From Planctomycetota bacterium (GTDB lineage Bacteria > Planctomycetota > JACOTG01): DNA of 46,574 bases. A model generated the notes under the pieces. The model was not told the origin of the DNA. It worked only from the letters and a program-made list of their open reading frames with translations, and did not search any database. This document shows positions 8,411 through 18,812 of this stretch, piece after piece; the first letter of the stretch is position 1; each line of letters starts with the position of its first letter. The stretch lies in the NCBI GenBank assembly GCA_016178505.1, contig JACOTG010000210.1:1-46574 (forward strand). The letters run 5' to 3'. Both the position numbers and the translations under genes were made by a program.

Positions 8411-11082
8411 TTCACGTAGTGCGACTTCCCCGAGCTCGACTCGAGGAACGCGAGCGTGTCCGAGTAGCCGGCACGCAGCTCCTCGACGCCGCGGAGCGCG
8501 TCGCGGTACTTGCCCTGCGCGAATTGGAGCCGAACCGTCGCGATCCGATCGGCCGCCTCCATCTCGCGCGTCGCGCGCTCCTTTTGTCGTTCGGCTTCGG
8601 CGGCCTCCGGCGATCCCGCATCCTTCGCGGCATCATCGAGGATCGAGATCGCTTCGCGCCCGAGTCCCGATCGAACGGCCATCGCCGCGAGAGCGAGACG
8701 GCTCGGGCCGTCCTTTGCGAGTCGCGTGCGCAGTGCCTCGATCAAGACCGCCCGCGGGTAACCGTCCCACGGTATCGTCTGCGTCGAGCGTCCTTGTCCC
8801 GCAAAGTCGATCTCGAGCGTGACGCCGTTCGCGTCGGCGACCATCGCGCGCCCGGTCGCGATCCCGTTCGTTTCCTTGGCTAGCGGGAATTCTTGGCCGT
8901 GGAGCGGACCGCTCGCGATGGCGTCGACCCAGTGCGCCTTCAGTGCGGCGATCCGCTGCGATTCGTCGCGCAGCTCCTTCGCACGCGCGCGGTACGCCTG
9001 AGTCGCGAGCTGTCCCTCGATCGCGGCGATCTTGGCGGCTGATGCGTCGAACTTCAAAGCCTCGTCGAGTGCACACGCCTCCTTCACCGCGGCGAAAAAG
9101 ATGTCGCGATCGTGATCGCGAACCGCGGCTTCCGCGACCTCGCGCCGCCTCTCCGTCGCCGTGCGCGATTCGCCGACTTTCGTGGAGAGATCCGCGAAAA
9201 AACGTCGATCGTCGTCGGTCCCGACGTCGGCGGGGAGCGCGAGCGCGTCCTGGAGCGGCCGCGCGCGATCGATGATTGCGGTGAGGTCGAGTTCGTCCGG
9301 CTTCGCCGCATCTGCGGCGTAGCGCGCGACGGCGTCGGTCGCCTTCGTCCGCACGTCGGCGAGGAGCGCCTGCACGTCGCTCTCGCGTTGCGTGCCTTGA
9401 AGCTCCTTCACGGCGGGCGAACCGACGACGGATGCGAACGCCGCAGCGAACCGGCCCGCGTCGAGCGCGGCGCCGCACTCCTTGCGGAGTCCCTCGACGA
9501 GAGAGTTCAGCCGTGCCGATCTCGCTTCCGTCGCCTGCTTCGCCGCGCTGACCTCGGTGCGGATGGCCGCGGCGATCTCGGATGCCTTGCGTCCGGCGTC
9601 CACATCGCCGAAGTTCCCGGCGACGGCGTCGTAGCGCGCCGCGGTCTCTTCGGTGCGGCCATGGTCTTTCTCGAAGATCTGCGCCTCGGAAAGCGCGACT
9701 TGCGCCTTGCTCTCTCGAAGCTCCCTCTCCTTCGCGGGGTCGACGCGCTCGACGATCCGAGTTCCGCCGTTCGCCTGGACGGGCGCCGCCGCCGGTTTCT
9801 GGAGCACGACCCAGGTCACGGCGCCGCCCGCGATCAGGACGGACGCGAAAATGGCGATCTTGGCGCCGGGCCCGCGGCGACCATAGTGGTGAGCCCGGAG
9901 GATGCGCTCCAATTCGGCGAGCAGCTCGTCGGCGTTCGCGAAACGCGCTGCCGGATCCTTCTGCATCATCTTCGCGACGAGATCCGCGACGTCTTCCGGG
10001 ATCTCGGGGTCGATGTCGCGAAGCGGGATCGGCTGAGCCTTGATCTGTTGCGAGACGATTTCCGCCGCCGTCTTCCCGTGGAACGGCGTCGAGCCGGCGA
10101 GCAACGTGTAGAGCGTCGCACCGAGCGAGTAGATGTCCGACCGGCCGTCGACCTTCTGGCCTTGCGCCTGCTCCGGTGAGACGAAATGCGGAGTGCCGAA
10201 GACGCCGCCGGCCTCGGCCTTGGCCGACTCGAGCGACTCCTGCAGATTTCGGGCGAGCCCGAGATCGGCGATCTTCACGACGCCGGCCTCGGAGATCATC
10301 AAGTTGTCCGGCTTGATGTCCCGGTGGACCAGCCCCTTCTTTTGCGCGAAGACGAGAGCGCGCGCGGCGTCGATCGCGTAGGGGAGCGCCTGCGACGCGG
10401 GGATCTTCCCGTTCGTGTTGATCAGCGCCTGGAGCGTGCCGCCCGACACCATCTCCATCGAGATGAAGTAGACGTCGTTCTCGTTCCCGACGTCGAAGAC
10501 CTGAACGACGTTCGGGTGGTTGAGCTGTGCGGCGGCGCGCGCTTCGCGGATGAATTTCTCGATGAACGTTGGATTCTGGGTGAGCTTCTTCGACAGGATC
10601 TTGAGCGCGACCTCCCGGTTGAGGGAGAGCTGCGTCGCGCGGTAGACCACGCCCATCCCTCCGCGGCCGAGCTTCCCCGTGATGCGATAGCCCGCGATCA
10701 CCTTCTCGGAGGTCTCGCTCGGTGAATCGTCCTCGCCTTCGGGAGCCGGGCGAGGTTCGGACGCCGCGCGCTTCGCCGCGTCGTCCGCGACGGCGAAGAT
10801 CGTGTCTCCCACCTGAACGCGGTCGCCGGCGCGGAGCGGGCGCGTGTCCTCGATGCGCTCGCCGTTCACGAGAGTTCCGTTCCGGGAGTTCATGTCGCGG
10901 ACGTAAAGAACGCCGTCCTTGACCTTGAGCTTGAAGTGAGTGCGCGACGAGTGATCGTCCTGGAGCGGCAACGAGCTGGCCGGGTCGCGGCCCACGGTGT
11001 AGACGTTCCCCTCGGTGAGGGGCATCTCGCGGCCTCGGTCGGGCCCGCTCTCGACGACGAATCGCCACACGCTACCGCGCAC
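8407..11082 (-). CDS. FHA-domain Ser/Thr protein kinase, membrane-anchored (Hanks type)
   Basis: The 891-residue protein has three parts. An FHA phosphothreonine-binding domain covers about residues 5-98 (VGRDP, SRTHF, NSRNGTLVN). A Hanks-type kinase covers about 130-393, with a GRGGMG loop, invariant Lys161, HRDIKPDN with catalytic Asp255, DLG at 273-275 and an APE-like SPEQ. A single membrane segment lies at about 408-428, and the remaining ~460 residues are helical with many Ala, Glu and Lys, probably coiled coil outside the cytoplasm. A fused FHA suggests recognition of its own or a partner's phosphothreonine. The GTG at 11082 gives an 11-base overlap with the upstream yggS-like gene; the GTG at 11070 would be equally acceptable. 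Substrates cannot be inferred. Confidence 0.92.
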   Translation of the reverse strand: MRGSVWRFVVESGPDRGREMPLTEGNVYTVGRDPASSLPLQDDHSSRTHFKLKVKDGVLYVRDMNSRNGTLVNGERIEDTRPLRAGDRVQVGDTIFAVADDAAKRAASEPRPAPEGEDDSPSETSEKVIAGYRITGKLGRGGMGVVYRATQLSLNREVALKILSKKLTQNPTFIEKFIREARAAAQLNHPNVVQVFDVGNENDVYFISMEMVSGGTLQALINTNGKIPASQALPYAIDAARALVFAQKKGLVHRDIKPDNLMISEAGVVKIADLGLARNLQESLESAKAEAGGVFGTPHFVSPEQAQGQKVDGRSDIYSLGATLYTLLAGSTPFHGKTAAEIVSQQIKAQPIPLRDIDPEIPEDVADLVAKMMQKDPAARFANADELLAELERILRAHHYGRRGPGAKIAIFASVLIAGGAVTWVVLQKPAAAPVQANGGTRIVERVDPAKERELRESKAQVALSEAQIFEKDHGRTEETAARYDAVAGNFGDVDAGRKASEIAAAIRTEVSAAKQATEARSARLNSLVEGLRKECGAALDAGRFAAAFASVVGSPAVKELQGTQRESDVQALLADVRTKATDAVARYAADAAKPDELDLTAIIDRARPLQDALALPADVGTDDDRRFFADLSTKVGESRTATERRREVAEAAVRDHDRDIFFAAVKEACALDEALKFDASAAKIAAIEGQLATQAYRARAKELRDESQRIAALKAHWVDAIASGPLHGQEFPLAKETNGIATGRAMVADANGVTLEIDFAGQGRSTQTIPWDGYPRAVLIEALRTRLAKDGPSRLALAAMAVRSGLGREAISILDDAAKDAGSPEAAEAERQKERATREMEAADRIATVRLQFAQGKYRDALRGVEELRAGYSDTLAFLESSSGKSHYVK

Positions 11083-11818
11083 TCCCGCGGGGCTCGGCCT
11101 CGCCGACGGGCTCGAAGAGAGCAGTGCCGACGCGAACGCACGTCGAGCCTTCCTCGACGGCGACTTCGAAATCTCCGGACATGCCCATCGACAATTCGGG
11201 AAGCGGCGTCACGCGCGCGAGGGCATCGCGAAGCTCGCGAAGCGCGCGAAAAACCGGCCGACTCGCCTCGGCCTCGCGGCCGAGCGGTGCCATCGTCATC
11301 AACCCGCGCGGCTCGATCGCCGGAAGGGCAACGAGGTCGGGGAACTCCGTGCGAAGCGAATCGGGCGTGAAGCCACCCTTCGTTGCTTCGCCGCTCACGT
11401 TGACCTCGAAGAACACGGGGATCCGCAGGCCTCGTCCATTGGCTTCGTGCGCAACGGCCCGCGCCAGCCGGAGGGAGTCGATCGAGTGAATCGTCGTGAT
11501 CAAGTCGAGGGCTTTCTTCACCTTGTTCGTTTGCAGGTGACCGATCAAGTGCCAGCGCAGAGGCGAGCGAACCTCGCTGGACTTGCGCAGCGCGTCGAGC
11601 ACTCGATTCTCGCCGACGTCCGCGACGCCGAGCCCGGCGAGCGCGTCGATCATGGGAGCATCCACGGTCTTGGTCACGGCGAGCAGCCGCGCCGATCCGC
11701 GCGCTCGACCTGCCCGGGCGGCGGCTGCGTCGATTCGCTCGCGGACCGAGCGGAGGCGTCCGGCCATCCGTTCGACGAGGGCCGGCTCGGGAACTCGTGC
11801 ATGCGGGAGGTCCTGCAT
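11072..11818 (-). CDS. YggS/PROSC-type pyridoxal-phosphate homeostasis protein
   Basis: Members of this family bind PLP and keep its level in balance; they are single-domain TIM-barrel relatives of alanine racemase. The 248-residue product shows the PLP lysine in AVTKT (Lys50), the GENRV loop, WHLIGHLQTNK, the GFTPD segment, and the terminal signature LSMGMSGDFEVAVEEGST with VRVGTALF. Length is slightly above the usual 230. It is the first gene of a leftward cluster reaching purN. A 390-base region without leftward genes lies upstream. Confidence 0.92.
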   Translation of the reverse strand: MQDLPHARVPEPALVERMAGRLRSVRERIDAAAARAGRARGSARLLAVTKTVDAPMIDALAGLGVADVGENRVLDALRKSSEVRSPLRWHLIGHLQTNKVKKALDLITTIHSIDSLRLARAVAHEANGRGLRIPVFFEVNVSGEATKGGFTPDSLRTEFPDLVALPAIEPRGLMTMAPLGREAEASRPVFRALRELRDALARVTPLPELSMGMSGDFEVAVEEGSTCVRVGTALFEPVGEAEPRGSAR

Positions 11819-11997
11819 GGTTCGATCTTCGTGGGATTCGGCCGCATCGGGGCGACCCTGGACGCATCGGCGACGACGTGCAACCGGCGCGCGGATGCTA
11901 GCAGAGCGCTCGAAGCACCGTCAATCACGTTCCTCGGTGCCGCGCGTGACCGGCTGCGGACAGCCACGGAGCCACCGTTTGCGGGGCGCGAAGTCTC

Positions 11998-12026
11998 TTG
12001 ACAGTTCGGGAGAGGGCCGATTCAAT
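11998..12026 (+). promoter_or_regulatory. Sigma70-like promoter for the lipoprotein gene
   Basis: A perfect -35 box TTGACA (11998-12003) is followed after 17 bases by TTCAAT (12021-12026), a moderate -10 box. It would start a leader of roughly 175 bases before the ATG at 12209. Confidence 0.5.
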
Positions 12027-12104
12027 GGCCGGGACTTTTTGCTGCTCACCGGAGCTGTCGCGTCTCGCGGCTCGGTCGCGGGACATCGGAAAAGGGAACG
12101 GAAT

Positions 12105-12123
12105 CGGCGGCTTCAAGCCGTCG
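12105..12123 (+). promoter_or_regulatory. Stem-loop in the lipoprotein leader
   Basis: An 8-bp stem (one G-U pair) with a three-base loop can form in the leader RNA between the promoter at 11998 and the gene start at 12209. It has no T run, so it is not an intrinsic terminator. A regulatory role is possible but unproven. Confidence 0.35.
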
Positions 12124-12208
12124 GCGAGGGGTACCGGCATCACACGTCTCATGAGTGTGGGAGTGTGCCCTTCAGCCGACCGACAGCCGTTATCAAGGAG
12201 GGTCGTTC

Positions 12209-13357
12209 ATGGGAGTTGCACGCTTCGCTGACTTCGTCTGCGCGAGCCTCGCCGTGACGTTTGCCGTCGGGTGCTCCTCCGTTCCCGAGTCGCATGAGGG
12301 GAATGCGGCGACGGAAAAGCCAATGACGTTCCAGAAGCTGCCGTTCGCACGCGAGGCGTGGCAGGATCCGCCGCTCATCGGGGGCGAGATCGTCGACCTC
12401 TACCTCGATCGAGACCTGCTGATCGCGGTGACCCGCGCGTCGGAAGTGCATGCGACCGGCGTGGACGGAATCCCGCGTTGGATCTCCACCGAGATGTCCG
12501 AACGGCCGCGGTATCGCGGCGCATCGAACGGCAACGCTCTCGTGTTCGTGTCGGGCGTCGACCTCGTGTCGCTCGATCGAGCGAACGGCAAGATGCTCCG
12601 AAAGGCCCGCCTGCCGTTTGCGCCGTCGTGCGTTCCGGCGGCATCGGAGACCACCGCGTACCTCGGCTCCTACACCGATCAGAAGATCCACGCGATGAGC
12701 CTTCGCGACGGCAGCGCCGGCTGGACGTTCCGAACGAACACGACCGTGAGCGCGGGCCTCGCGATCGCCGGGCTCTTTCCGCGCCAGATTCTCTACTTCG
12801 GCGCCGAAGACGGAACCGTCGGCGCGCTCGAAGCACTCGATGCCGAGAGCCTCACGCCGTCGAATCCCGCGTGGCAGAAGAAGACGCACGGTCGCATCAG
12901 CGCCGACCTCACCGTTTCCGGAAACATCGTCTTCGTTCCGTGCGAGGACGAGACGCTGTACGCGATGGATCGGGTGACCGGCGACGTTCGCTGGACCTAT
13001 CCCGCCGGCGTGCCGCTCACCAAGGCGCCGGTGGTCACCGTCGACACCGTGTTCCAGCCGATCCCGAGCGGCATCGTCGCGCTCTCGGCGGCGGATGGCT
13101 TGGAGAAGTATCGCGTCTCGGGCGCCAACCGATTCCTCATCCAATGGGGCAAACGGGCGCTTTTCCTCCAGGACACGAACACGATCGTCGTGGCGAACAC
13201 CGACTCGGGCGCCGTCCAATCGCGCGTGCGGTTCTCGCGCGCTCAGTTCATCGTGTCGAATCCCGACGGCCGTCAGCTCGTCATCGCGGACCGTTCGGGT
13301 CGACTCTACGCGCTCGAAGAAGAGCGCGCGCTTCCGGAGAAGCGGCCGACGCCCTAG
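12209..13357 (+). CDS. PQQ-like beta-propeller lipoprotein (BamB-like fold)
   Basis: The ATG at 12209 follows AAGGAGGG at ideal spacing, so this start is preferred over an in-frame one 54 bases upstream. The 382-residue product has a lipoprotein signal (hydrophobic stretch ending in FAVGC, Cys22). The remainder is built of repeated blades of the quinoprotein/BamB type, such as DRVTGDVRWTYPAG and LRDGSAGWTF, where an A/D-G-x-x-x-W core recurs. BamB is part of the outer-membrane assembly machine, but many unrelated lipoproteins share the fold, so no specific function is assigned. The gene converges on tilS with two bases between the stops. Confidence 0.82.
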   Translation: MGVARFADFVCASLAVTFAVGCSSVPESHEGNAATEKPMTFQKLPFAREAWQDPPLIGGEIVDLYLDRDLLIAVTRASEVHATGVDGIPRWISTEMSERPRYRGASNGNALVFVSGVDLVSLDRANGKMLRKARLPFAPSCVPAASETTAYLGSYTDQKIHAMSLRDGSAGWTFRTNTTVSAGLAIAGLFPRQILYFGAEDGTVGALEALDAESLTPSNPAWQKKTHGRISADLTVSGNIVFVPCEDETLYAMDRVTGDVRWTYPAGVPLTKAPVVTVDTVFQPIPSGIVALSAADGLEKYRVSGANRFLIQWGKRALFLQDTNTIVVANTDSGAVQSRVRFSRAQFIVSNPDGRQLVIADRSGRLYALEEERALPEKRPTP

Positions 13358-13359
13358 CG

Positions 13360-14769
13360 CTACCGTTCGCGAAACGAAAGTCGAAGAACGCGCGTCGTCG
13401 TCGACGTCACACGCCATCCGTGCGCGATTCGATGGCCGACGACCCAACCGATCTCGCCGTTCGCCGTGCGCAAGATCGGCACGAGCGGTCGACGCGACGC
13501 CGGGACTTTCCAATCGATGAACAGCCGCCGGAGCAGCTTGCTGCCCGGCGCACCGAGTGGACGGAGTCGGTCGCCCGGCCGCGGCGAATCGAGCATCAGT
13601 TGATCGCCAGAGCAGTCCACGTCGACCGCCGCCTCGTTCGCATCGTCGAACCGAGGGACGTCGCCCGCGGGCCTGAGCGCGGCGACGAGAATGCCTGCCC
13701 GCGTGCGGGTCTCGCCGGGAACGTTCACGCGAACGCACGGCGTGCTCGGCGACCGCGCGTCGACGAGGAATCGCACGGCGTGCGCTTCGCGGACCGCGAC
13801 GGTGCCGTCACCAAGCGGCGCGCGCGCGCCGGTTCGGACGTCGGGCAGGAGGAGCGCCGCCACTCGCTCGACCCCACGTCGTCGAAGGGGAAACGCTTCG
13901 TCACGAACGAGCCCGAGTACTCGTCGCAGGAACGCCTCGAGGACGGCAGGCGCCCTCACGCACACAAGGAGCTCGAGATCGACGACGATGCCGGGTCCGC
14001 CGTCGCGACGCACGAGCTCGGCTCGGGCTCGGGCCTCGCGGTCGACGACGCGCTGCGCGCGCGTGGCGTCTCGCGCGACATCGAGGAGCGCAGCCACGGG
14101 ATCGCGGTCGCCACGAGCAATCTCGGGAAGCAGCCGCCGCCGAATGACGTTTCTAGAGAACGAGAGGTCCTCGTTCGTTTCGTCTTCGCACCACGCGATG
14201 CCGGAATCGCGAAGCGCGGCCTCGATCGCGCGGCGGCGCACGCGCAGCAGTGGGCGCACGATCCGAATCGACGAGCCCGGCTCGATGGCTCGCGACGACG
14301 GCATGCCACGCAGTCCGCGCATCCCGGTGCCGCGCAGGAGGCGGAAGAGCACGGTTTCGGCTTGATCGTCGGCGGTGTGACCGAGCGCCACGCGCGTCGA
14401 TCCGATCTTGTGCGCGACGTCCGCGAGGAACGCGTAGCGCGCGCTCCTCGCGACCTCCTCGATCGAGCCACCGTGGCGCGCGCGAAGCTCGGGAACCGAA
14501 ACGCGGCCGATCGTCACGGGCACGCCGAGGGATCGCGCGAGCGCTTCGACGAACGCGGCGTCGCGCTCCGCTGCGTCACCGCGCAGGCCGTGAACGAGGT
14601 GCGCGACGTGAACGGTCGCGCGCGCTCGCACGAGTGCGTGCAAGAGAAAGACCGAGTCGGCGCCGCCGGAAACCGCGACGACGAGGGGCGTCGCCCTGCG
14701 CGCGAGCCCGCGTGCCTCGCACGCCCGCGCGACGCGATCGAATTCGGAATGGGCCCGCATCGGTGGCAT
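13360..14769 (-). CDS. tilS: tRNA(Ile)-lysidine synthase TilS
   Basis: TilS joins lysine to C34 of the CAU-anticodon tRNA-Ile so that it reads AUA; it is cytoplasmic and normally essential. The N-terminal ATP pyrophosphatase domain shows the PP-loop SGGADS (about residues 34-39), HLVHGLRGDAAERD, and the GHTADDQAETVLFRLLRGTG motif. The C-terminal domain (about 370-469) has the RPGDRLRPLGAPGSKLLRRLFIDWKVP signature. Length 469 is normal. Two ATGs nine bases apart (14769 and 14760) have no clear Shine-Dalgarno sequence; the longer form is given. The gene is divergent from gap, whose promoter lies 10 bases beyond the chosen start. Confidence 0.93.
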   Translation of the reverse strand: MPPMRAHSEFDRVARACEARGLARRATPLVVAVSGGADSVFLLHALVRARATVHVAHLVHGLRGDAAERDAAFVEALARSLGVPVTIGRVSVPELRARHGGSIEEVARSARYAFLADVAHKIGSTRVALGHTADDQAETVLFRLLRGTGMRGLRGMPSSRAIEPGSSIRIVRPLLRVRRRAIEAALRDSGIAWCEDETNEDLSFSRNVIRRRLLPEIARGDRDPVAALLDVARDATRAQRVVDREARARAELVRRDGGPGIVVDLELLVCVRAPAVLEAFLRRVLGLVRDEAFPLRRRGVERVAALLLPDVRTGARAPLGDGTVAVREAHAVRFLVDARSPSTPCVRVNVPGETRTRAGILVAALRPAGDVPRFDDANEAAVDVDCSGDQLMLDSPRPGDRLRPLGAPGSKLLRRLFIDWKVPASRRPLVPILRTANGEIGWVVGHRIAHGWRVTSTTTRVLRLSFRER

Positions 14770-14779
14770 TCTAGCGCCG

Positions 14780-15918
<1,139 letters not shown>

Positions 15919-15920
15919 AT

Positions 15921-17108
15921 ATGCCGAAGCTCTCGATCGAGGACGTCGACGTGCGCGGCAAGCGAGTGGTCGTGCGCGTCGACTTCAACGTGCCGCTTGG
16001 GCCGAAGGGCGAGGTCACGGACGATCGTCGGATCCGCGAGAGCCTCCCGACGATTCGCTACCTCCTCGACCACGGCGCGTCCGTCGTGCTGATGTCGCAC
16101 CTCGGCCGACCGGGCGGAAAGGTCGTGGAGAAGGAGCGGCTGTCTCCCGCGGGCGAACGTCTCGCTGCGCTGCTCGCGCGGCCCGTGCAGAAGCTCCCGG
16201 ACTGCGTCGGACCGGAGGTGGACGCCGCGTGCCGTCGCGCGAAGCCGGGCGACGTGATCCTCCTCGAGAACCTGCGCTTCCACGCCGAGGAGGAAAAGAA
16301 CGACGCCGGTTTCGCCAAGCAGCTCGCTGGGCTCGGCGAGCTTTACGTCAACGATGCGTTCGGCTCCAGTCATCGCGCGCACGCCTCGGTCGACGGCATC
16401 ACGAAGTTCCTCCAGCCCGCCGCGTGCGGCTTCCTCATGAAGAAGGAACTCGAGGCGTTTCATCGGATCCTCGATGCGCCGAAGTCGCCGTTCGTGGCGA
16501 TCCTCGGGGGCTCGAAGGTGTCCGACAAGATCAAGCTCGTCGACAATCTCCTGCCGAAGGTGAATCGCATCCTCGTCGGCGGGGGAATGGCATTTCCGTT
16601 CCTGAAGGCGAAGGGCGTCGAGGTCGGCTCGAGCAAGCTCGAGGTCGAGCAGGTGCCCATTGCCGCCGCGATCCTCGAAAAGGCGGCGGCGAAGAAGGTC
16701 GACATGCTCTTGCCGAGCGATCACGTCGCGGCCGACAAGTTCGCGGCCGACGCGAAGCGCGAGATCCAGGCTCCCGGCGTGAAGCCCGGCTGGATGGGGC
16801 TCGACATCGGGCCCGAAACGGCCGAGCGTTTCGCCGGCGCCGTGGCGACGGCGGCGACGATCGTTTGGAACGGACCGCTCGGAGTGTTCGAGATGGCGCC
16901 CTTTGCCGCGGGCTCGCGGCGCGTCGCCGAGGCGGTTGCCGCGTCGCGCGCGGTCAGCGTGATCGGGGGCGGCGACACCGCGGCGGCCATCGAGGCGTTC
17001 GGTCTCGCGTCGAAGATGACCCACGTGTCGACCGGTGGCGGCGCGTCGCTCGAGCTGCTCGAAGGCCGAGTGCTGCCCGGCATCGCCGCACTCACGGAGA
17101 AGAAATGA
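15921..17108 (+). CDS. pgk: Phosphoglycerate kinase
   Basis: Pgk makes ATP from 1,3-bisphosphoglycerate in glycolysis. The 395-residue product has both lobes: the substrate-binding RVDFNVPLG, SHLGRP and NLRFHAEEEKND of the N-terminal lobe, and the nucleotide-binding ILGGSKVSDK, GGGMAFPF, WNGPLGVFE and IGGGDTAAA of the C-terminal lobe. The ATG at 15921 lies two bases after the gap stop. Its TGA overlaps the ATG of rpe as ATGA, so the three genes are very likely co-translated. Confidence 0.97.
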   Translation: MPKLSIEDVDVRGKRVVVRVDFNVPLGPKGEVTDDRRIRESLPTIRYLLDHGASVVLMSHLGRPGGKVVEKERLSPAGERLAALLARPVQKLPDCVGPEVDAACRRAKPGDVILLENLRFHAEEEKNDAGFAKQLAGLGELYVNDAFGSSHRAHASVDGITKFLQPAACGFLMKKELEAFHRILDAPKSPFVAILGGSKVSDKIKLVDNLLPKVNRILVGGGMAFPFLKAKGVEVGSSKLEVEQVPIAAAILEKAAAKKVDMLLPSDHVAADKFAADAKREIQAPGVKPGWMGLDIGPETAERFAGAVATAATIVWNGPLGVFEMAPFAAGSRRVAEAVAASRAVSVIGGGDTAAAIEAFGLASKMTHVSTGGGASLELLEGRVLPGIAALTEKK

Positions 17109-17794
17109 CGCCCGGCGCCGCGCCTTCGCGACATCGGATCGAGATCTCGCCCTCGATCCTCGCGGCCGACTTCACGCGCATCGGCGAGCAGATCCGCGAG
17201 GTCGAAGCCGGCGGTTGCGATCGGCTCCACCTCGACGTGATGGACGGGCACTTCGTGCCGAACTTGTCGATGGGGCCCGCGCTCATCGAGAGCGTCCGCA
17301 AGGTGACGAAGCTGCCGCTCGACACGCACCTCATGATCACGGATCCGATGCGCTACGCCGCGGCATTTGCGAAGGCGGGGAGCGACTCGATTCGCTTTCA
17401 CATCGAGGTCGCGGCCGAACCGTTTCGCGTGATCGATCTCCTGCGCGGGCTGGACGTGAAGGTCGGGGTCGTGCTGAATCCGGCGACGCCGGCGTCGGCA
17501 GTGGCGTCGATCGTGAAGCACGTCGACCTCGTGCTCGTCATGTCGGTGTGGCCCGGGTTCGGCGGGCAAAAGTTCATGCCCGAGGTCTTGCCGCGATTCG
17601 GCGAGCTGCGGCGCCTCGGCTTCGATGGCGAACTCGAGATCGACGGCGGCATCGACAAGGAGACGATCGGAGCCGCGGCGGCGGCCGGCGCGCACGTGAT
17701 GGTGGCCGGCACGTCGGTCTTCCGCGCGAAGGATCCCGGCGCGGCGGTGCGCGATCTTCGCCGCATCGGAGAGGAGCATCATGCCCACGCCTGA
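17105..17794 (+). CDS. rpe: Ribulose-phosphate 3-epimerase
   Basis: The enzyme interconverts ribulose-5-phosphate and xylulose-5-phosphate in the pentose phosphate or Calvin route. The 229-residue TIM barrel shows SPSILAADF, the metal ligands in HLDVMDGHFVPN (His42, Asp44), THLMI (His75), the VWPGFGGQKF phosphate loop and the EIDGGID strand with the catalytic Asp. It overlaps pgk by four bases and accD by 14 bases. There are no other Calvin-cycle genes in view, so a pentose phosphate role is the simplest reading. Confidence 0.95.
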   Translation: MTPGAAPSRHRIEISPSILAADFTRIGEQIREVEAGGCDRLHLDVMDGHFVPNLSMGPALIESVRKVTKLPLDTHLMITDPMRYAAAFAKAGSDSIRFHIEVAAEPFRVIDLLRGLDVKVGVVLNPATPASAVASIVKHVDLVLVMSVWPGFGGQKFMPEVLPRFGELRRLGFDGELEIDGGIDKETIGAAAAAGAHVMVAGTSVFRAKDPGAAVRDLRRIGEEHHAHA

Positions 17795-18812
17795 CGAGCC
17801 CGGCGAGCCGAAGGCGACGGCGCCCGAAGCCGCGCCCGTCGAGTCGCCGGCCGGGGGAACGGCGTCGACCGGGGTGCCGGCCGCGACGCCAACGACGGGC
17901 GGCACGGACTCCGGCGCGCTCGCGTACCCGAAGCCGCGCAAGAAGCGCGACATGCCGGGCGGGCTCTGGATGCGCTGCGAAGCGTGCGAGAGCATGATCT
18001 TCAAGAAGGAGATGGAGCGGCGCAGTCGGGTCTGCCCCGAGTGCGGCTACCATTTCAAGATCACGTCGCGCGAGCGCATCGACGTCACGCTCGATCCCGG
18101 GTCGTTCGAGGAAGAGCACGCGGATATGGCGGCGCGCGACCGGCTCGGGTTCTTCGATCGCATCAGCTACGCCGAGCGATTGAAGGAGACCGAGAAGAAG
18201 ACGGGGCACAAGGACTGCGCGGTGATCGGGCGCGGGCGGATCAAGGGCCAGCTCGTTTACTTCGGCGCCATCGAGTTCAACTTCATCGGCGGCTCGATGG
18301 GCGCCGTCATGGGTGAGAAGATCGCGATCGCGTTCGAGCAAGGGCGTGAACTCCACGTGCCCGTGATCGTTTTCTCGGCGAGCGGCGGCGCGCGCATGAT
18401 GGAGGGCGCGTTGTCGCTCATGCAGATGGCGAAGACGTGCGCGGCGCTGAAGCGGCTTTCCGACGCGGGCGGGCTCTTCATTTCCGTGCTCACCGATCCG
18501 ACGACGGGCGGCGTCACCGCGAGCTATGCGTCGCTGGGAGACGTCGTGATCGCCGAGCCCGGCGCGTTGATCGGCTTCGCCGGGCCGCGCGTCATCCAGG
18601 AGACGATCAAGCAGGAGCTGCCGCCCGGTTTCCAGAGCGCCGAGTTTATGCTGGAACATGGATTCGTCGATCGCATCGTCCCGCGCGAGCGCATGCGCGA
18701 CGAGCTGGCGAAGATCATCGAGTACTGCGTCCCCGGCGCGGCGGAAACGATCGCGGCGTGGGTCGCGACCCACGCCGTCGCCCGCCCGGCGGGCGAGCAG
18801 GCGGGGCCTTGA
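17781..18812 (+). CDS. accD: Acetyl-CoA carboxylase carboxyltransferase subunit beta
   Basis: AccD forms the carboxyltransferase half of acetyl-CoA carboxylase with AccA, committing carbon to fatty acid synthesis. The 343-residue product has an unusual ~55-residue Ala/Pro/Thr-rich N-terminal extension. The zinc ribbon follows (Cys66, Cys69, Cys85, Cys88), then the crotonase-fold core with MGAVMGEKI, SASGGARMMEG, TDPTTGGVTAS and GFAGPRVI. GAGAGGAGCATC precedes the ATG, which lies inside the end of rpe. The stop TGA overlaps the -35 box of the tRNA-Asn promoter. accA is not in the window. Confidence 0.96.
   Translation: MPTPDEPGEPKATAPEAAPVESPAGGTASTGVPAATPTTGGTDSGALAYPKPRKKRDMPGGLWMRCEACESMIFKKEMERRSRVCPECGYHFKITSRERIDVTLDPGSFEEEHADMAARDRLGFFDRISYAERLKETEKKTGHKDCAVIGRGRIKGQLVYFGAIEFNFIGGSMGAVMGEKIAIAFEQGRELHVPVIVFSASGGARMMEGALSLMQMAKTCAALKRLSDAGGLFISVLTDPTTGGVTASYASLGDVVIAEPGALIGFAGPRVIQETIKQELPPGFQSAEFMLEHGFVDRIVPRERMRDELAKIIEYCVPGAAETIAAWVATHAVARPAGEQAGP

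Larger units (their letters stand above)
11819..12208. other. Divergent intergenic region with a promoter and leader
   Basis: These 390 bases separate the yggS-type gene (leftward) from the quinoprotein-like lipoprotein (rightward). They hold a sigma70-like promoter at 11998-12026 and about 180 bases of rightward leader with a short hairpin. No open frame looks coding. No known riboswitch class was recognised in the leader. Confidence 0.6.

Noticed and set aside
8633..11068. Long leftward open frame in another phase of the kinase gene
   Set aside because: The product is Arg-rich and featureless; the kinase frame contains full FHA and kinase motifs.
12027..12208. Riboswitch in the lipoprotein leader
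   Set aside because: I compared it by eye with cobalamin, TPP, glycine and cyclic-di-GMP patterns and found no match; only a simple stem is supported.
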